The translations under genes were made by a program, and so were the position numbers. 64,000 bases of DNA from an uncultured Spirochaetales bacterium (GTDB lineage: Bacteria > Spirochaetota > Spirochaetia > Sphaerochaetales > Sphaerochaetaceae), in NCBI GenBank assembly GCA_949282255.1, contig CASDPA010000010.1, positions 1-64,000 on the forward strand, read 5' to 3'. Shown piece by piece: positions 52,083 through 61,666 of this stretch. Each line of letters starts with the position of its first letter. The stretch's first letter is position 1. The notes beneath the pieces were generated by a model. It searched no databases. It saw nothing but the letters and a program-made list of their open reading frames with translations, and was not told the origin of the DNA.

Positions 52083-52141
52083 TAGCCTACAATTAAATAA
52101 ACTATCTGGTTATTCCACCTTTCTTTTATCTAAGGCTATCA
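52080..52141. repeat. Long-range inverted repeat spanning the prmC/lysR convergent ends
   Basis: TGATAGCCT (52080-52088) and its exact complement AGGCTATCA (52133-52141) enclose a 44-bp AT-rich gap. Each arm begins with the stop codon of the gene on its strand, so both genes end in the same nine bases. It could be a weak bidirectional terminator, the scar of a small inversion, or chance. Confidence 0.55.
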
Positions 52142-53026
52142 ATATTCGACATTAAGCAATTCCTCCATTTTGTTCAAAAAAGCATCCAAGACCGTATTCT
52201 TGCCGGCTTTCCGCGTAAGTGCGCCGAACTGGATTGGAGGAGCATCTTTTAACGGAATGTATTCAATATCCTGCCTCCGTGCGGATTTTAAATCCACAGA
52301 AAGCGCAAAAGCATATCCCGTCGCACAAAGTTCCTCGACTATCTCAAGATTATCGCAGAAAAATATCTTCTCAGGACTTCTTGCTCCTAAAACCCTGCCC
52401 TGGATCTGAAACAGTTCATCAGGGCAATAAGGAGGACGGCATATCGCCATCTTACCGATTTTCCCAAGCTCATCCATACCAACCGCCTTATGGCTTAAGA
52501 ACATCCTATCGGTTTTGCTGCAGATAACGGAAATATCTGGTCGGGACAGCAAGCGGAAGCGGAGACGGCTCACATCAGATTTGGAAAAGGAGAAAATTAC
52601 ATCGATATCTCCATCCAGAAGCATGTTCGTAAGGGAATCGAACGGCATCATTCGTATGATCGGCAGGAATCCGTCACCATTTTCCGCATACCATCGCAGC
52701 ACAGGATTGAGAATCCTGAGCTCAATGGAATTGCGTACACCTATTATGACCCTCTTGCCGCTTTTTTCGCTCAGTATCTTCATCCTGGCTTTGGACAGAC
52801 CGGCTATGCGCAGCATCTCTTCGGCATAATGCAAAAACTGCATCCCTTCGTCTGTCAGACGCACCGTTTTGCTTGTGCGGTAAAAAAGCTTTGCTCCCAA
52901 TTCCTCCTCCAGCATGCTTATCTGATGGCTGATGGCAGGCTGGGTAAGACACATCTGATCGGCGGCTTTGGAGAAATTAAGGAAATTAGCAACTGCCATA
53001 AAGCTTTCCAGCTGAACCGTATTCAT
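52139..53026 (-). CDS. LysR-family transcriptional regulator
   Basis: A 295-residue LysR regulator. Residues 1-60 form the winged helix-turn-helix (A-V-A-N-F-L-N-F-S-K-A-A-D-Q-M, T-Q-P-A-I-S-H-Q-I-S-M-L-E-E-E-L-G); residues 90-290 form the effector-binding domain. Ligand unknown. Divergently adjacent to the ABC exporter genes at 53183 with a 156-bp AT-rich gap carrying a candidate LysR box, the usual arrangement of LysR regulator and target. Confidence 0.92.
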   Translation of the reverse strand: MNTVQLESFMAVANFLNFSKAADQMCLTQPAISHQISMLEEELGAKLFYRTSKTVRLTDEGMQFLHYAEEMLRIAGLSKARMKILSEKSGKRVIIGVRNSIELRILNPVLRWYAENGDGFLPIIRMMPFDSLTNMLLDGDIDVIFSFSKSDVSRLRFRLLSRPDISVICSKTDRMFLSHKAVGMDELGKIGKMAICRPPYCPDELFQIQGRVLGARSPEKIFFCDNLEIVEELCATGYAFALSVDLKSARRQDIEYIPLKDAPPIQFGALTRKAGKNTVLDAFLNKMEELLNVEY

Positions 53027-53041
53027 GTCATTTAGTCCTTA

Positions 53042-53060
53042 TTATAAATATTATCTATAA
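53042..53060. promoter_or_regulatory. Candidate LysR-box between lysR and the ABC exporter operon
   Basis: TTATA-N9-TATAA, an inverted repeat that contains the T-N11-A core of LysR operators, 16 bp from the lysR start. The rest of the gap to 53182 is very AT-rich; promoters cannot be placed with certainty. AGGAGG (53172-53177) before the exporter ATG is clear. Confidence 0.35.
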
Positions 53061-53182
53061 ATTTTTTTTATTGAATATAACAAAAATCAATTTCCCTCTC
53101 AACAAAAATTGTGTTATATCCCTGATGTCAACAAAAAAATAAAAACAATAAATTTTAATTTATAAATACCAAGGAGGCATTT

Positions 53183-54922
53183 ATGAGAAGTGTACTCAGC
53201 CGGCTTGGCCGTTATAAAAAGGATACGTTCATATGCATAGCGATGTCGGCATTTGAGGTTGTGTTTGAAATCCTTCTGCCGTTCATGACGAGCCTTATAA
53301 TCGACCGTGGGTTGGAAAAGGGAGACATGCCCGCAGTATACAGATACGGGATAATAATGGTGGTATTTGCATTCTTTTCCCTTATCTCAGGTGCGGCCGC
53401 AGGACGTTTTGCAGCCAAAGCATCATCGGGCTTTGCTGCGAATCTCAGAGAATCGGTTTATGGGAACATACAGGATTTCTCGTTCTCCAACATAGACAAA
53501 TTCAGCGTTCCCGGACTGGTCACAAGAATGACCACCGACGTTACAAACGTCCAAAATGCATTCATGATGGTCATCAGACAGGCTGTCAGAGCACCGCTGA
53601 CGCTGTTTTTCAGCTATGTCATGTGCCTGATAATCAGTTTGAAGCTAAGCCTCACCTTTCTGATTGCCCTTGCATTCCTGATAATCGTGCTCGGTTCGAT
53701 AATGGTGGTCACGATAAGGATATTCTCAAACGTGTTCAAAAGATATGACGACCTGAATGCCAGTGTGCAGGAAAACGTCAGGGCGATAAGGGTTGTGAAA
53801 TCGTTTGTGAGGGAAGACTACGAAAAGAAGAAATTCTCAAGGGCAAGCGATAACATATACAAGCTCTTTGTCAAGGCTGAAGGACTGCTTGCCTTAAACA
53901 ACCCGGCGATGATGACAGCAGTTTATTTCTGCATAATCATGGTTTCCTGGCTCGGTGCCGGGCAGATTATCTCCGGAAGTCTGACCACAGGGGAGCTAAC
54001 AAGCCTTTTTAGCTATATAATGTCCCTTTTGATGAGCCTCATGATACTATCGATGGTCGTGGTCATGATCACGATGTCACTTGCAAGCATCAAAAGGATC
54101 GAAGAGGTGCTGAATGAAAAAAGCGACCTGGAAGATCCTGTTGATCCGGTATATGAGGTGAGCGACGGCTCTGTGGACTTCGATCATGTATCGTTTGCAT
54201 ACAAGACAGGAACGGGAAAGAATGTGCTCTCCGATATCGACATGCATATCAAATCCGGTGAGACTATAGGGATCATCGGAGCAACCGGATCGGGTAAATC
54301 CAGTCTTATAAACCTCATCAGCCGCCTTTATGATGCAAGCCAAGGCACTGTGAAGGTCGGAGGAATTGATGTCAGGAAATATGACATGAAAAGCCTTAGG
54401 AACCAGGTTTCAGTCGTATTGCAGAAAAACACGCTTTTTTCGGGAACAATAATGGATAATCTCCGCTGGGGCAATGAGAATGCGACAAAAGAGGAATGCA
54501 TTGATGCATGCAGGGCTGCTGCGGCAGATGATTTCATACAGACCTTTCCCCAAAAATATGAGACGCTCATCGAGCGCGGAGGGGTCAACGTTTCAGGAGG
54601 ACAGAAGCAAAGGCTCTGCATCGCCCGCGCCCTTTTGAAGAAGCCCAAAATCCTCATCCTCGACGATTCGACCAGCGCGGTCGACACGGCAACCGATGCA
54701 AAAATACGCAGCGCTTTCAGATCCTACATCCCCGGTACGACGAAAATAATAATCGCACAAAGAATATCTAGCGTCGAAGATGCGGACAGGATTTTGGTTC
54801 TTGAAGATGGGAGGATCGATGCCTTCGACACACATCAGAACCTTTTGAAAAGCAACAAAATATATCGTGGAATCTACGAGTCCCAACTCGGTGGAAACGG
54901 GGATTTCGACCATAAGGCGTAA
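53183..54922 (+). CDS. ABC exporter half-transporter, degenerate ATP-site subunit
   Basis: A 579-residue ABC exporter chain: six membrane helices (1-300) then an ATPase domain. Walker A G-A-T-G-S-G-K-S-S is intact; the signature is V-S-G-G-Q-K-Q-R. Walker B reads L-I-L-D-D-S-T-S-A-V-D, with Asp in place of the catalytic Glu, and the switch His is Gln (I-I-A-Q-R-I-S-S). These changes mark the degenerate-site half of heterodimeric exporters such as TM287/288 and LmrCD. AGGAGG precedes the ATG by five bases. Ten bp from its partner gene, and both are probably controlled by the divergent LysR protein. Exported substrate unknown: lipid or drug. Confidence 0.93.
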   Translation: MRSVLSRLGRYKKDTFICIAMSAFEVVFEILLPFMTSLIIDRGLEKGDMPAVYRYGIIMVVFAFFSLISGAAAGRFAAKASSGFAANLRESVYGNIQDFSFSNIDKFSVPGLVTRMTTDVTNVQNAFMMVIRQAVRAPLTLFFSYVMCLIISLKLSLTFLIALAFLIIVLGSIMVVTIRIFSNVFKRYDDLNASVQENVRAIRVVKSFVREDYEKKKFSRASDNIYKLFVKAEGLLALNNPAMMTAVYFCIIMVSWLGAGQIISGSLTTGELTSLFSYIMSLLMSLMILSMVVVMITMSLASIKRIEEVLNEKSDLEDPVDPVYEVSDGSVDFDHVSFAYKTGTGKNVLSDIDMHIKSGETIGIIGATGSGKSSLINLISRLYDASQGTVKVGGIDVRKYDMKSLRNQVSVVLQKNTLFSGTIMDNLRWGNENATKEECIDACRAAAADDFIQTFPQKYETLIERGGVNVSGGQKQRLCIARALLKKPKILILDDSTSAVDTATDAKIRSAFRSYIPGTTKIIIAQRISSVEDADRILVLEDGRIDAFDTHQNLLKSNKIYRGIYESQLGGNGDFDHKA

Positions 54923-54932
54923 GGAGGTATAA

Positions 54933-56801
54933 ATGAACGGAAAAATGAAAAAGAAAGATGCGTCCAAAGTCCTCATGCGCGTCATATCTTATATGCTCAA
55001 AAGCTATAAATGGCTGTTTATGGCAGTTGTTGCAGGAATAATCATATCTGCGGCCGTTACGGTCATGGCGGCTTCTTTTTCAAGGGAACTTGTTGATTCG
55101 TACATTGTCCCCATGCTTGCCTCGGGATCTGACGATCTTTCCCCACTCTGCCACCGTCTTGTGAAGCTGGCAGGAGCATGCATCATCGGAATTGCCGCCG
55201 CATATGCCTATAACCGCATCATGGTCAATATAAGCCAGGGAACAATGAACAGGCTCAGGAAAGACATCTTCTCAAAAATGGAAACGCTGCCGATAAAGTA
55301 TTTCGACACGCATGCCCACGGGGATATAATGTCCGTGTACACGAACGATGTGGACACGCTGCGCCAATTGTTGGGACAAAGCATGCCGCAGCTTGTCAAT
55401 TCGCTGATAATGATGTGTGCCAACATCGTAGTGATGCTTTTGATGAATCCCTATCTTTCCATCATTTCATTTCTGACTGCCGCAATCATGGTGCTTGTTT
55501 CCGTAATCTTCTCTTCCAAGAGCGGGAAATACTATATCGCCCAGCAAAGGAATCTTGGAATCGTGGACGGCTTTATAGAGGAGATGCTGGACGGACAGAA
55601 GGTCGTCAAGGTTTTCTGCCATGAGGAGCAGGCCAAAAAGGATTTTGGGAAAATCAACGAAGAACTTAGAAAGAGTGCGGACAAGGCCAACACCTATGCA
55701 AACCTTCTCATGCCTATAAACGCAAACATAGGCTGGATAAGCTATGCGCTTGTTGCAATAGCAGGGGCGGCCTTGGGCATCAAGGGCCTTGCCGGAGTCA
55801 CGCTCGGCACAGTTGTCACCTTCGTCGGTCTCAACAAGAACTTCACCCAACCTATTACACAGATCAGCAACCAGGTGAACTTCATCGTCACCGCAGCCGC
55901 CGGAGCAAAGAGGGTTTTTGAGCTTGCTGACGAAAAGAGCGAGGAAGACGACGGCTACGTCGAACTTGTGAACGCAGTAAGGACAGAGGACGGAAACATC
56001 GAGGAAAGCCACGACAGAACCGGTTTCTGGGCATGGAAGCATCCCCACAAGGCAGATGGAAGCATCACCTACACTCCCCTTGAGGGATCCGTGGTCTTCA
56101 AAGACGTTGATTTCGGATATACAGAGGACAATCTTGTTTTGCATGATATCAGCCTATGGGCAAAAAGCGGACAAAAAATTGCATTCGTGGGAGCAACAGG
56201 GGCAGGCAAGACGACCATAACAAACCTGATCAACCGTTTTTATGATATCGCGGACGGAAAGATAAGATACGACGGAATCAACATAAACAAAATAAGGAAG
56301 CCGGATCTACGACGCTCCTTGGGCATGGTACTTCAAGACACGCATCTTTTCACAGGCACTGTAATGGACAACATCAGATACGGACGTCTGGAAGCAAGCG
56401 ATGAAGAATGCATAAGGGCAGCAAAGCTAGCCAATGCCGATTCCTTCATAACCCGTCTGCCAAACGGCTATCAGACAATGCTTCAAGGAGATGGGGCAAA
56501 CCTTTCGCAAGGACAAAGGCAATTGCTTTCGATTGCCCGCGCAGCCCTTGCCGATCCCCCTGTCCTGATCCTCGATGAAGCAACATCCTCGATCGATACA
56601 AGAACGGAGAAGCTGGTGCAGGATGGGATGGATGCCTTGATGGAGGGACGGACCACGTTCGTCATAGCGCACCGCCTTTCAACAGTCAAGAATGCAAACT
56701 GCATAATGGTGCTTGACAAGGGAAGGATAATCGAGAGAGGCACGCACGAGGAGCTTCTGTCCCAAAACGGTGTGTATGCGAAGCTGTACACCGGAAAATG
56801 A
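54933..56801 (+). CDS. ABC exporter half-transporter, catalytically intact subunit
   Basis: A 622-residue ABC exporter chain. Six helices (about 25-320) precede an ATPase domain with Walker A G-A-T-G-A-G-K-T-T, signature L-S-Q-G-Q-R-Q, Walker B V-L-I-L-D-E-A-T-S-S-I-D (catalytic Glu present) and switch His in V-I-A-H-R-L-S. An extra segment of about 50 residues, V-E-L-V-N-A-V-R-T-E-D-G-N-I-E and on, lies between the membrane domain and the ATPase, as in many MsbA-like partners of heterodimers. Pairs with the preceding gene. A strong terminator follows. Confidence 0.93.
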   Translation: MNGKMKKKDASKVLMRVISYMLKSYKWLFMAVVAGIIISAAVTVMAASFSRELVDSYIVPMLASGSDDLSPLCHRLVKLAGACIIGIAAAYAYNRIMVNISQGTMNRLRKDIFSKMETLPIKYFDTHAHGDIMSVYTNDVDTLRQLLGQSMPQLVNSLIMMCANIVVMLLMNPYLSIISFLTAAIMVLVSVIFSSKSGKYYIAQQRNLGIVDGFIEEMLDGQKVVKVFCHEEQAKKDFGKINEELRKSADKANTYANLLMPINANIGWISYALVAIAGAALGIKGLAGVTLGTVVTFVGLNKNFTQPITQISNQVNFIVTAAAGAKRVFELADEKSEEDDGYVELVNAVRTEDGNIEESHDRTGFWAWKHPHKADGSITYTPLEGSVVFKDVDFGYTEDNLVLHDISLWAKSGQKIAFVGATGAGKTTITNLINRFYDIADGKIRYDGININKIRKPDLRRSLGMVLQDTHLFTGTVMDNIRYGRLEASDEECIRAAKLANADSFITRLPNGYQTMLQGDGANLSQGQRQLLSIARAALADPPVLILDEATSSIDTRTEKLVQDGMDALMEGRTTFVIAHRLSTVKNANCIMVLDKGRIIERGTHEELLSQNGVYAKLYTGK

Positions 56802-56823
56802 GAGCAATTTCATGGCTCAATTA

Positions 56824-56867
56824 AAAATGGCGGAGATGTAGAAAAAAAGCCCGCCATTTTATTTTTT
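56824..56867 (+). terminator. Intrinsic terminator after the ABC exporter operon
   Basis: Ten-bp AAAATGGCGG / CCGCCATTTT stem with a 17-base loop, followed by ATTTTTT, 22 bp past the stop codon. Confidence 0.9.
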
Positions 56868-56922
56868 CCAAAGCGGCGGCGTCCCTATTTTTTTTAAGGA
56901 CAAATTCAATTATAATCAGTCT

Positions 56923-58956
56923 ATGGAAGAAATCCCGAACAAGGAACTCATAGATAAATTCATAACGAATATCATCAGGTTCCAAAAAGAAGATAAGGAC
57001 AAGATAGCTGCAGCCGCAATTTTCATGGCAAAAAAGCATGGCGACCAGAAAAGGAAAAGCGGTGAGCCGTATGTCATCCACCCTCTGGCGGTTGCCGAGA
57101 CCTTGATGAGCTTTGGAATGGACGCGGACACGATCTGCGCGGGACTTCTCCATGACACGCTTGAGGATACCGATACATCCCAGGAGGATCTTGAACGGAT
57201 TTTCGGCAAAGAAGTGGCCATAATGGTCGAGGGTGTGACAAAGATAAGCCATATCACCGACAATAAAAGCATCCAAGAAGCGGAAACCATAAAGAAGATG
57301 TTCTTTGCGATGAGCAAGGATGTCAGGGTCATACTGATCAAGCTTGCGGACAAGCTGCACAATATGAAGACAGCGGATTATCTGCCGCCCCAGCGCAGGC
57401 AGGAGTTTGCGCAAGATTGCCTCGACATCTTTGCGCCGATTGCCGACAGCTTAGGCATGTCCACCATAAAATGCGAACTTGAGGACCTCTCACTGAAGGT
57501 ATTGAAGCCTGAAAGCTATGCTTATATAAACGAATACCTCCTTGAAAGGAAGGGAGAATACACCGCATACATAAAAGGGGTTTCAAAAACGCTTGAGGAG
57601 GCATGCCGCAAGGTCGGGCTGAAGAACGTACAGATATCCGGAAGAGTCAAACACGCCTACTCCATCTATCAGAAAATCAAGAAGAGGAAAAAGGAAATAG
57701 ACGAAATCTACGATATCCTCGGCGTGAGGGTGATCTGCGAAACCCAGGTCGAATGCTATACGATCCTAGGCCTGATCCACAGCATATGGGTGCCTATCGA
57801 GGGGCGGTTCAAAGATTATATCGCAATGCCGAAGCCGAACAATTACCAGAGCCTTCACACCACCGTCCTCGGTCCGGGCTCCAAGCATCTTGAAATCCAG
57901 ATAAGGACCTTCGAGATGCATAAGACTGCAGAAGAAGGTGTTGCCGCCCATTGGTCCTATAAGGCATCCACAGGAAGCGAAAGCGGTGCCTGGAAAACGG
58001 TCGATTCGATAAACTACAACAAGATAATCGCAAAACTCAAGAATTGGTCAAAGGAAATAGAGCAGAGCGAAGAAGACTACATGGATGAGATCAAGAACGA
58101 GCTTCTCAAGGATTCCATCATAGTCTTCACACCTCAAGGGCATGTCATAGAACTTCCTGTCGGCTCGACCGCATTGGATTTCGCTTTCAAAGTCCATACG
58201 GAAGTCGGAGTGCACTGCTCGGGGGCACGGGCGGATAACAGCATCATCCCATTAAACAAGCCGCTTCAGAACACCCAGATCGTCGAAATCCTCACAAGCC
58301 CGAACGCCCACCCCAACCAGGCATGGCTTGAATACGCCCAGACCTCCAGTGCCAGAAAGAAAATCAAGGCATGGATGAACAAGAACGCGAATTCGAACCT
58401 TCCGATAGCATCTGGCATGAAGAGCCCGCAAGCGGGCACACAGACGGCGAGTGCTCCGCCAGCAGCCCCGCAAAAGCCGATCATACCCCCATCTCAAGGA
58501 ATAATATTCACCCCGCATGAGAAGAAAGGCTCTGTGATAATCGGGGACAATTCCAACATTCTTTTCGATTTTGCAAAATGCTGCAATCCTGTACACGGGG
58601 ATGAGATTGTTGCCTACATCACCAGGGGACGGGGTTATGTCATACACAAGAAGGATTGTCCAAACCTTAAGAACATGCCTGAAAGCGATGTCAGACTCGT
58701 TCCTGTGGAATGGGACGGAAAAGAGCTCGTACGGCGCTTCAAGGTCGTTGCGAAGATGAACAGCGAGCTGTTCGGGGAAATAGACAACGCAACAAGAAAA
58801 CACGATGCGCATCTGATAAGCGGCGAGCTGAAGGTCTCGGAGGACGGAGACCTTACAGGCGTATTCACAATAAGCTGCGATGATGAGGAAGCCCTCAAAC
58901 GGACAACTCAGGCGATAAGGGCCATCCCAAGCATAAAAAAGATAACAGGAGTCTAA
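56923..58956 (+). CDS. rel: Bifunctional (p)ppGpp synthetase/hydrolase
   Basis: A 677-residue Rel enzyme of the stringent response. HD hydrolase domain (about 30-190) with V-I-H-P-L-A-V-A and L-L-H-D-T-L-E-D; synthetase domain (about 225-345) with G-R-V-K-H-A-Y-S-I-Y and R-F-K-D-Y-I-A-M-P-K-P-N-N-Y-Q-S-L-H; TGS domain (about 400-460, I-I-V-F-T-P-Q-G-H-V-I-E-L-P); C-terminal ACT. R-F-K-D is the form seen in bifunctional Rel. The Cys pair A-K-C-C-N-P-V-H-G in the zinc-finger region is retained. Likely the only long RSH protein here. Its end overlaps the convergent pyrophosphatase gene by four bases. Confidence 0.95.
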   Translation: MEEIPNKELIDKFITNIIRFQKEDKDKIAAAAIFMAKKHGDQKRKSGEPYVIHPLAVAETLMSFGMDADTICAGLLHDTLEDTDTSQEDLERIFGKEVAIMVEGVTKISHITDNKSIQEAETIKKMFFAMSKDVRVILIKLADKLHNMKTADYLPPQRRQEFAQDCLDIFAPIADSLGMSTIKCELEDLSLKVLKPESYAYINEYLLERKGEYTAYIKGVSKTLEEACRKVGLKNVQISGRVKHAYSIYQKIKKRKKEIDEIYDILGVRVICETQVECYTILGLIHSIWVPIEGRFKDYIAMPKPNNYQSLHTTVLGPGSKHLEIQIRTFEMHKTAEEGVAAHWSYKASTGSESGAWKTVDSINYNKIIAKLKNWSKEIEQSEEDYMDEIKNELLKDSIIVFTPQGHVIELPVGSTALDFAFKVHTEVGVHCSGARADNSIIPLNKPLQNTQIVEILTSPNAHPNQAWLEYAQTSSARKKIKAWMNKNANSNLPIASGMKSPQAGTQTASAPPAAPQKPIIPPSQGIIFTPHEKKGSVIIGDNSNILFDFAKCCNPVHGDEIVAYITRGRGYVIHKKDCPNLKNMPESDVRLVPVEWDGKELVRRFKVVAKMNSELFGEIDNATRKHDAHLISGELKVSEDGDLTGVFTISCDDEEALKRTTQAIRAIPSIKKITGV

Positions 58957-60578
58957 TCCTCAAGTATCCTTATGACCTCTGGAAGAAGCTGTTTCTTTCT
59001 TGAAAGAACCCCCGGCATGTCATAGACTTTCTCAGTCTTCTTCTCATAAACAAAACGATATTCCTTATCAAAGCCTGTTGTCAGAAGCAGGGAAGCATCC
59101 TTAAAGACATCAGTGACCATCAGCATCGCCCAATCAAGGCCATGAAGCTTCCTCACCTCCTCAAGAGAAGCAAGGTATACGTCTATCAGGCTGTTTATCT
59201 CGACAAAACTTGATACCTCGACCTGTCCGATTCCGAAATCCACTCCCTGCTCGTCATATTTCTTAAAATCGCTTTCGATGATCTTCGATGGATTCTCTTT
59301 GGACAGCTGACGCTGGGAAGAGAAGACGGTTCGGGCAAATTCATCGAGATCAAGACCGGCTATCGAAGCAAGACGTGAGGCGACATACCTGTCGTAATCC
59401 GTTGCTGTCGGACTTTTCAGCATCACCGTATCTGCAAGGAGTCCGGCAAGAAGGATAGTTGCATTCTTCCTGTCCGGAAAGACTCCCCATTTCTTATACT
59501 GCTCAAATACGATAGTGCATGTGGATCCCAGTGGCTCCGAGCAAATAAGGATGGGATTCTTCATCTTCGGAGCGGCAAGACGGTGGTGATCGATTATCTC
59601 AAGAATCTCTGCTTCCTCGATTCCCAGCACGCTCTGTTCGGCTTCATTATGATCCATGAGAATCAATTTCGCACTCGGCCGCTTCAAGAAGCACCTTCTT
59701 GTGACAAAACCCTTCCACTGTCCGTCCTCAAAAACGGATACCCCGCGGTACTCGCTGTCAGAGAGTATGTCCTTCACCTCATCATAAAGGCAGTCCATAG
59801 ACACAGCCGGCACATCCTTTTCAGGCATGATGGTGCTTATCGGCATGGCAAGCCTCAAAAGACGGAGGGTTTCCGCGGTATCCTCCTTGGAAACATATAC
59901 AAAGCCCTCGTAGGATGAGAAATCGACATCCATTTTTGCAGGATCGTCCACTCCTGTAAGTATTATGCCGGGAAAACCGTTCTCAACCGCATACCGTATG
60001 TGGCGCAACCTGCTGCCGACTACAAGGATTGGCTTTCTCTTGCAAGACTCCACCCTGGTCTTATAAACCTCGTACTCCATCGCACCGACGACAATCTGTG
60101 TTTCATAGACATCCTTGGTACCTTTTTTGAAGAAGAATCCGGGTATGACACGCGGGATATTACCCAGACCTATCAGATAAAACGGACGCCCGTTATGATT
60201 CTCCATGAGAAAGAATCTGTTGATATCATCCACTGAAACCAGCGCACGATACCCGTTGTCATCGAAAATCGGCACAACAGATGGATGTTTGCTGTTGTAA
60301 AGGCTTATTAGCTCATATACAGGATCGTCTGCAGTCATGGTGAAATCAGGGGTTTTCGCTATGTCACGGGCCTTGGCCTTGACATCCTTCACCAAGGGCG
60401 GCAGATCAGCGTTGGCAAAAGAAAACACATCCTTGACATTCTGGTTCACATGCCCCAGTCTTATGGGCACATACTCGTTTCTACCGTCTATCTGATTCTT
60501 AAGGTTTGCATAAGCATATGCAGAGCAGACGGAATCCATATCAGGATTCCTATGTCCCGTGACAAAAATCTTAGCCAT
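58953..60578 (-). CDS. ppaC: Manganese-dependent family II inorganic pyrophosphatase with CBS-DRTGG insert
   Basis: A 541-residue DHH pyrophosphatase that hydrolyses PPi. N-terminal metal motif T-G-H-R-N-P-D-M-D-S; the D-H-H motif I-I-D-H-H near residue 322; C-terminal DHHA2 domain with A-D-T-V-M-L-K-S-P-T. Between residues about 70 and 300 are two CBS domains split by a DRTGG domain, the layout of nucleotide-regulated CBS-pyrophosphatases (AMP/ADP inhibit, ATP or Ap4A activate, by family). Neighbouring Rel uses ATP and produces AMP, so a metabolic link is plausible. No clear ribosome site besides a GG-poor region. Confidence 0.93.
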   Translation of the reverse strand: MAKIFVTGHRNPDMDSVCSAYAYANLKNQIDGRNEYVPIRLGHVNQNVKDVFSFANADLPPLVKDVKAKARDIAKTPDFTMTADDPVYELISLYNSKHPSVVPIFDDNGYRALVSVDDINRFFLMENHNGRPFYLIGLGNIPRVIPGFFFKKGTKDVYETQIVVGAMEYEVYKTRVESCKRKPILVVGSRLRHIRYAVENGFPGIILTGVDDPAKMDVDFSSYEGFVYVSKEDTAETLRLLRLAMPISTIMPEKDVPAVSMDCLYDEVKDILSDSEYRGVSVFEDGQWKGFVTRRCFLKRPSAKLILMDHNEAEQSVLGIEEAEILEIIDHHRLAAPKMKNPILICSEPLGSTCTIVFEQYKKWGVFPDRKNATILLAGLLADTVMLKSPTATDYDRYVASRLASIAGLDLDEFARTVFSSQRQLSKENPSKIIESDFKKYDEQGVDFGIGQVEVSSFVEINSLIDVYLASLEEVRKLHGLDWAMLMVTDVFKDASLLLTTGFDKEYRFVYEKKTEKVYDMPGVLSRKKQLLPEVIRILED

Positions 60579-60636
60579 TATTTTTTTTCCTACTGATTAA
60601 TGTTACTATATGTATAAAGGATACAGCAAAGGTATT

Positions 60637-61080
60637 ATGTCAAAAAAATGTGTTATAGCCAATGACCATGGAGCGGTTGAGCTTGTAAAAAAGCTCAAAG
60701 AACATCTGGAAAAGCGCGGTTACGAAGTAAACTGGCTCGGGGTAAAGGAAAATGTGAGCGTGGACTATCCTGACATGGCGGAAAAATGTGCAAAGGAATT
60801 CCTTTGCGGAGGATATGAATTTGCAATCGTCGCATGCAGCACAGGCATCGGGATCTCAATAGCTGCAAACAAGATCAAAGGGATAAGATGCGCCCTTGTG
60901 ATGGACAGCCATTCGGCGGAAATGACCAAAAGGCATAACGATTCCAATATGCTTTCATTCGGAGGTAAAATCGAGTACAAGGAAGATCCGGTAAAGATAC
61001 TCGATGCATACCTGGATGCCTCCTTCGAAGGCGGACGCCATCAAAGAAGGATAGATAAGATAACAGCGCTTGAGAGCTGA
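60637..61080 (+). CDS. rpiB: Ribose-5-phosphate isomerase B
   Basis: Interconverts ribulose-5-P and ribose-5-P, the PRPP precursor. The 147-residue protein has N-D-H-G-A near the N-terminus, the catalytic Cys region V-A-C-S-T-G-I-G-I-S-I-A-A-N-K, R-C-A-L-V-M-D, H-N-D-S-N-M-L-S-F-G-G, and the C-terminal H-Q-R-R-I-D-K. ATG 60637 has AAAGG five bases upstream; the longer frame from 60610 adds nine unlike residues. Divergent from the pyrophosphatase gene. Confidence 0.94.
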   Translation: MSKKCVIANDHGAVELVKKLKEHLEKRGYEVNWLGVKENVSVDYPDMAEKCAKEFLCGGYEFAIVACSTGIGISIAANKIKGIRCALVMDSHSAEMTKRHNDSNMLSFGGKIEYKEDPVKILDAYLDASFEGGRHQRRIDKITALES

Positions 61081-61102
61081 AAACAGACGCGGTGCACTAA
61101 AA

Positions 61103-61660
61103 TCAATAATAATCCCGCCAGCTTCCACGGACATAGTAATCAAGGCAGATGGCGGAAAACATGAGAACAAAACGCTTGTTCAGAAAATCATACCCCATTG
61201 CCGTCCTAAGAACCCTCTCCCTGCGTCCGGTGACAGGAGATCCGACGACAAGCGGGGTTATTGACAAATATGCTCCAGCGCTTATATACCCGCTCGACCG
61301 GTTGAAACCATAAAATCCCCCGGCTCCCAAAAGCATGTTTATACCGCTTCCGGCAACTTTGCTTGCCGTGCTCCTGTTTCCCAATAATGAAAATGCCAGC
61401 TCTCCATAAAACACGTTGTCCAAAAAGATATCGGGAACGAGAGATGAGGAACCTCCGATCATCAGCTCAAGACGCTTTGTAAGCCCGAGGTTGAATCCAT
61501 AAGAAAAGGAGATCCCCTCTTCCAAGGAAAAGAATGGACGATCTGAGAGTCCGAAATTGTTTATCAGCCCGAAAGAGAGGGAAATATCCTGACAGTCACC
61601 GGCGAAAGAGCCGAGGCATATGGCTGTAAGCAACAACAAAACAACAATCAGCTTTTTCAT
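61103..61660 (-). CDS. Secreted beta-barrel-like protein
   Basis: A 185-residue protein with a clear signal peptide (M-K-K-L-I-V-V-L-L-L-L-T-A-I-C-L-G-S-F-A). The mature part alternates aromatic and Gly-rich short strands (S-F-S-Y-G-F-N-L-G-L-T, I-S-A-G-A-Y-L-S-I-T-P-L) and ends in Tyr-Tyr, consistent with a small outer-membrane barrel. Not a recognised family. Follows the gene at 61667 by six bp, and both are at the end of the PLD lipoprotein operon. Confidence 0.65.
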   Translation of the reverse strand: MKKLIVVLLLLTAICLGSFAGDCQDISLSFGLINNFGLSDRPFFSLEEGISFSYGFNLGLTKRLELMIGGSSSLVPDIFLDNVFYGELAFSLLGNRSTASKVAGSGINMLLGAGGFYGFNRSSGYISAGAYLSITPLVVGSPVTGRRERVLRTAMGYDFLNKRFVLMFSAICLDYYVRGSWRDYY

Positions 61661-61666
61661 AGCACC

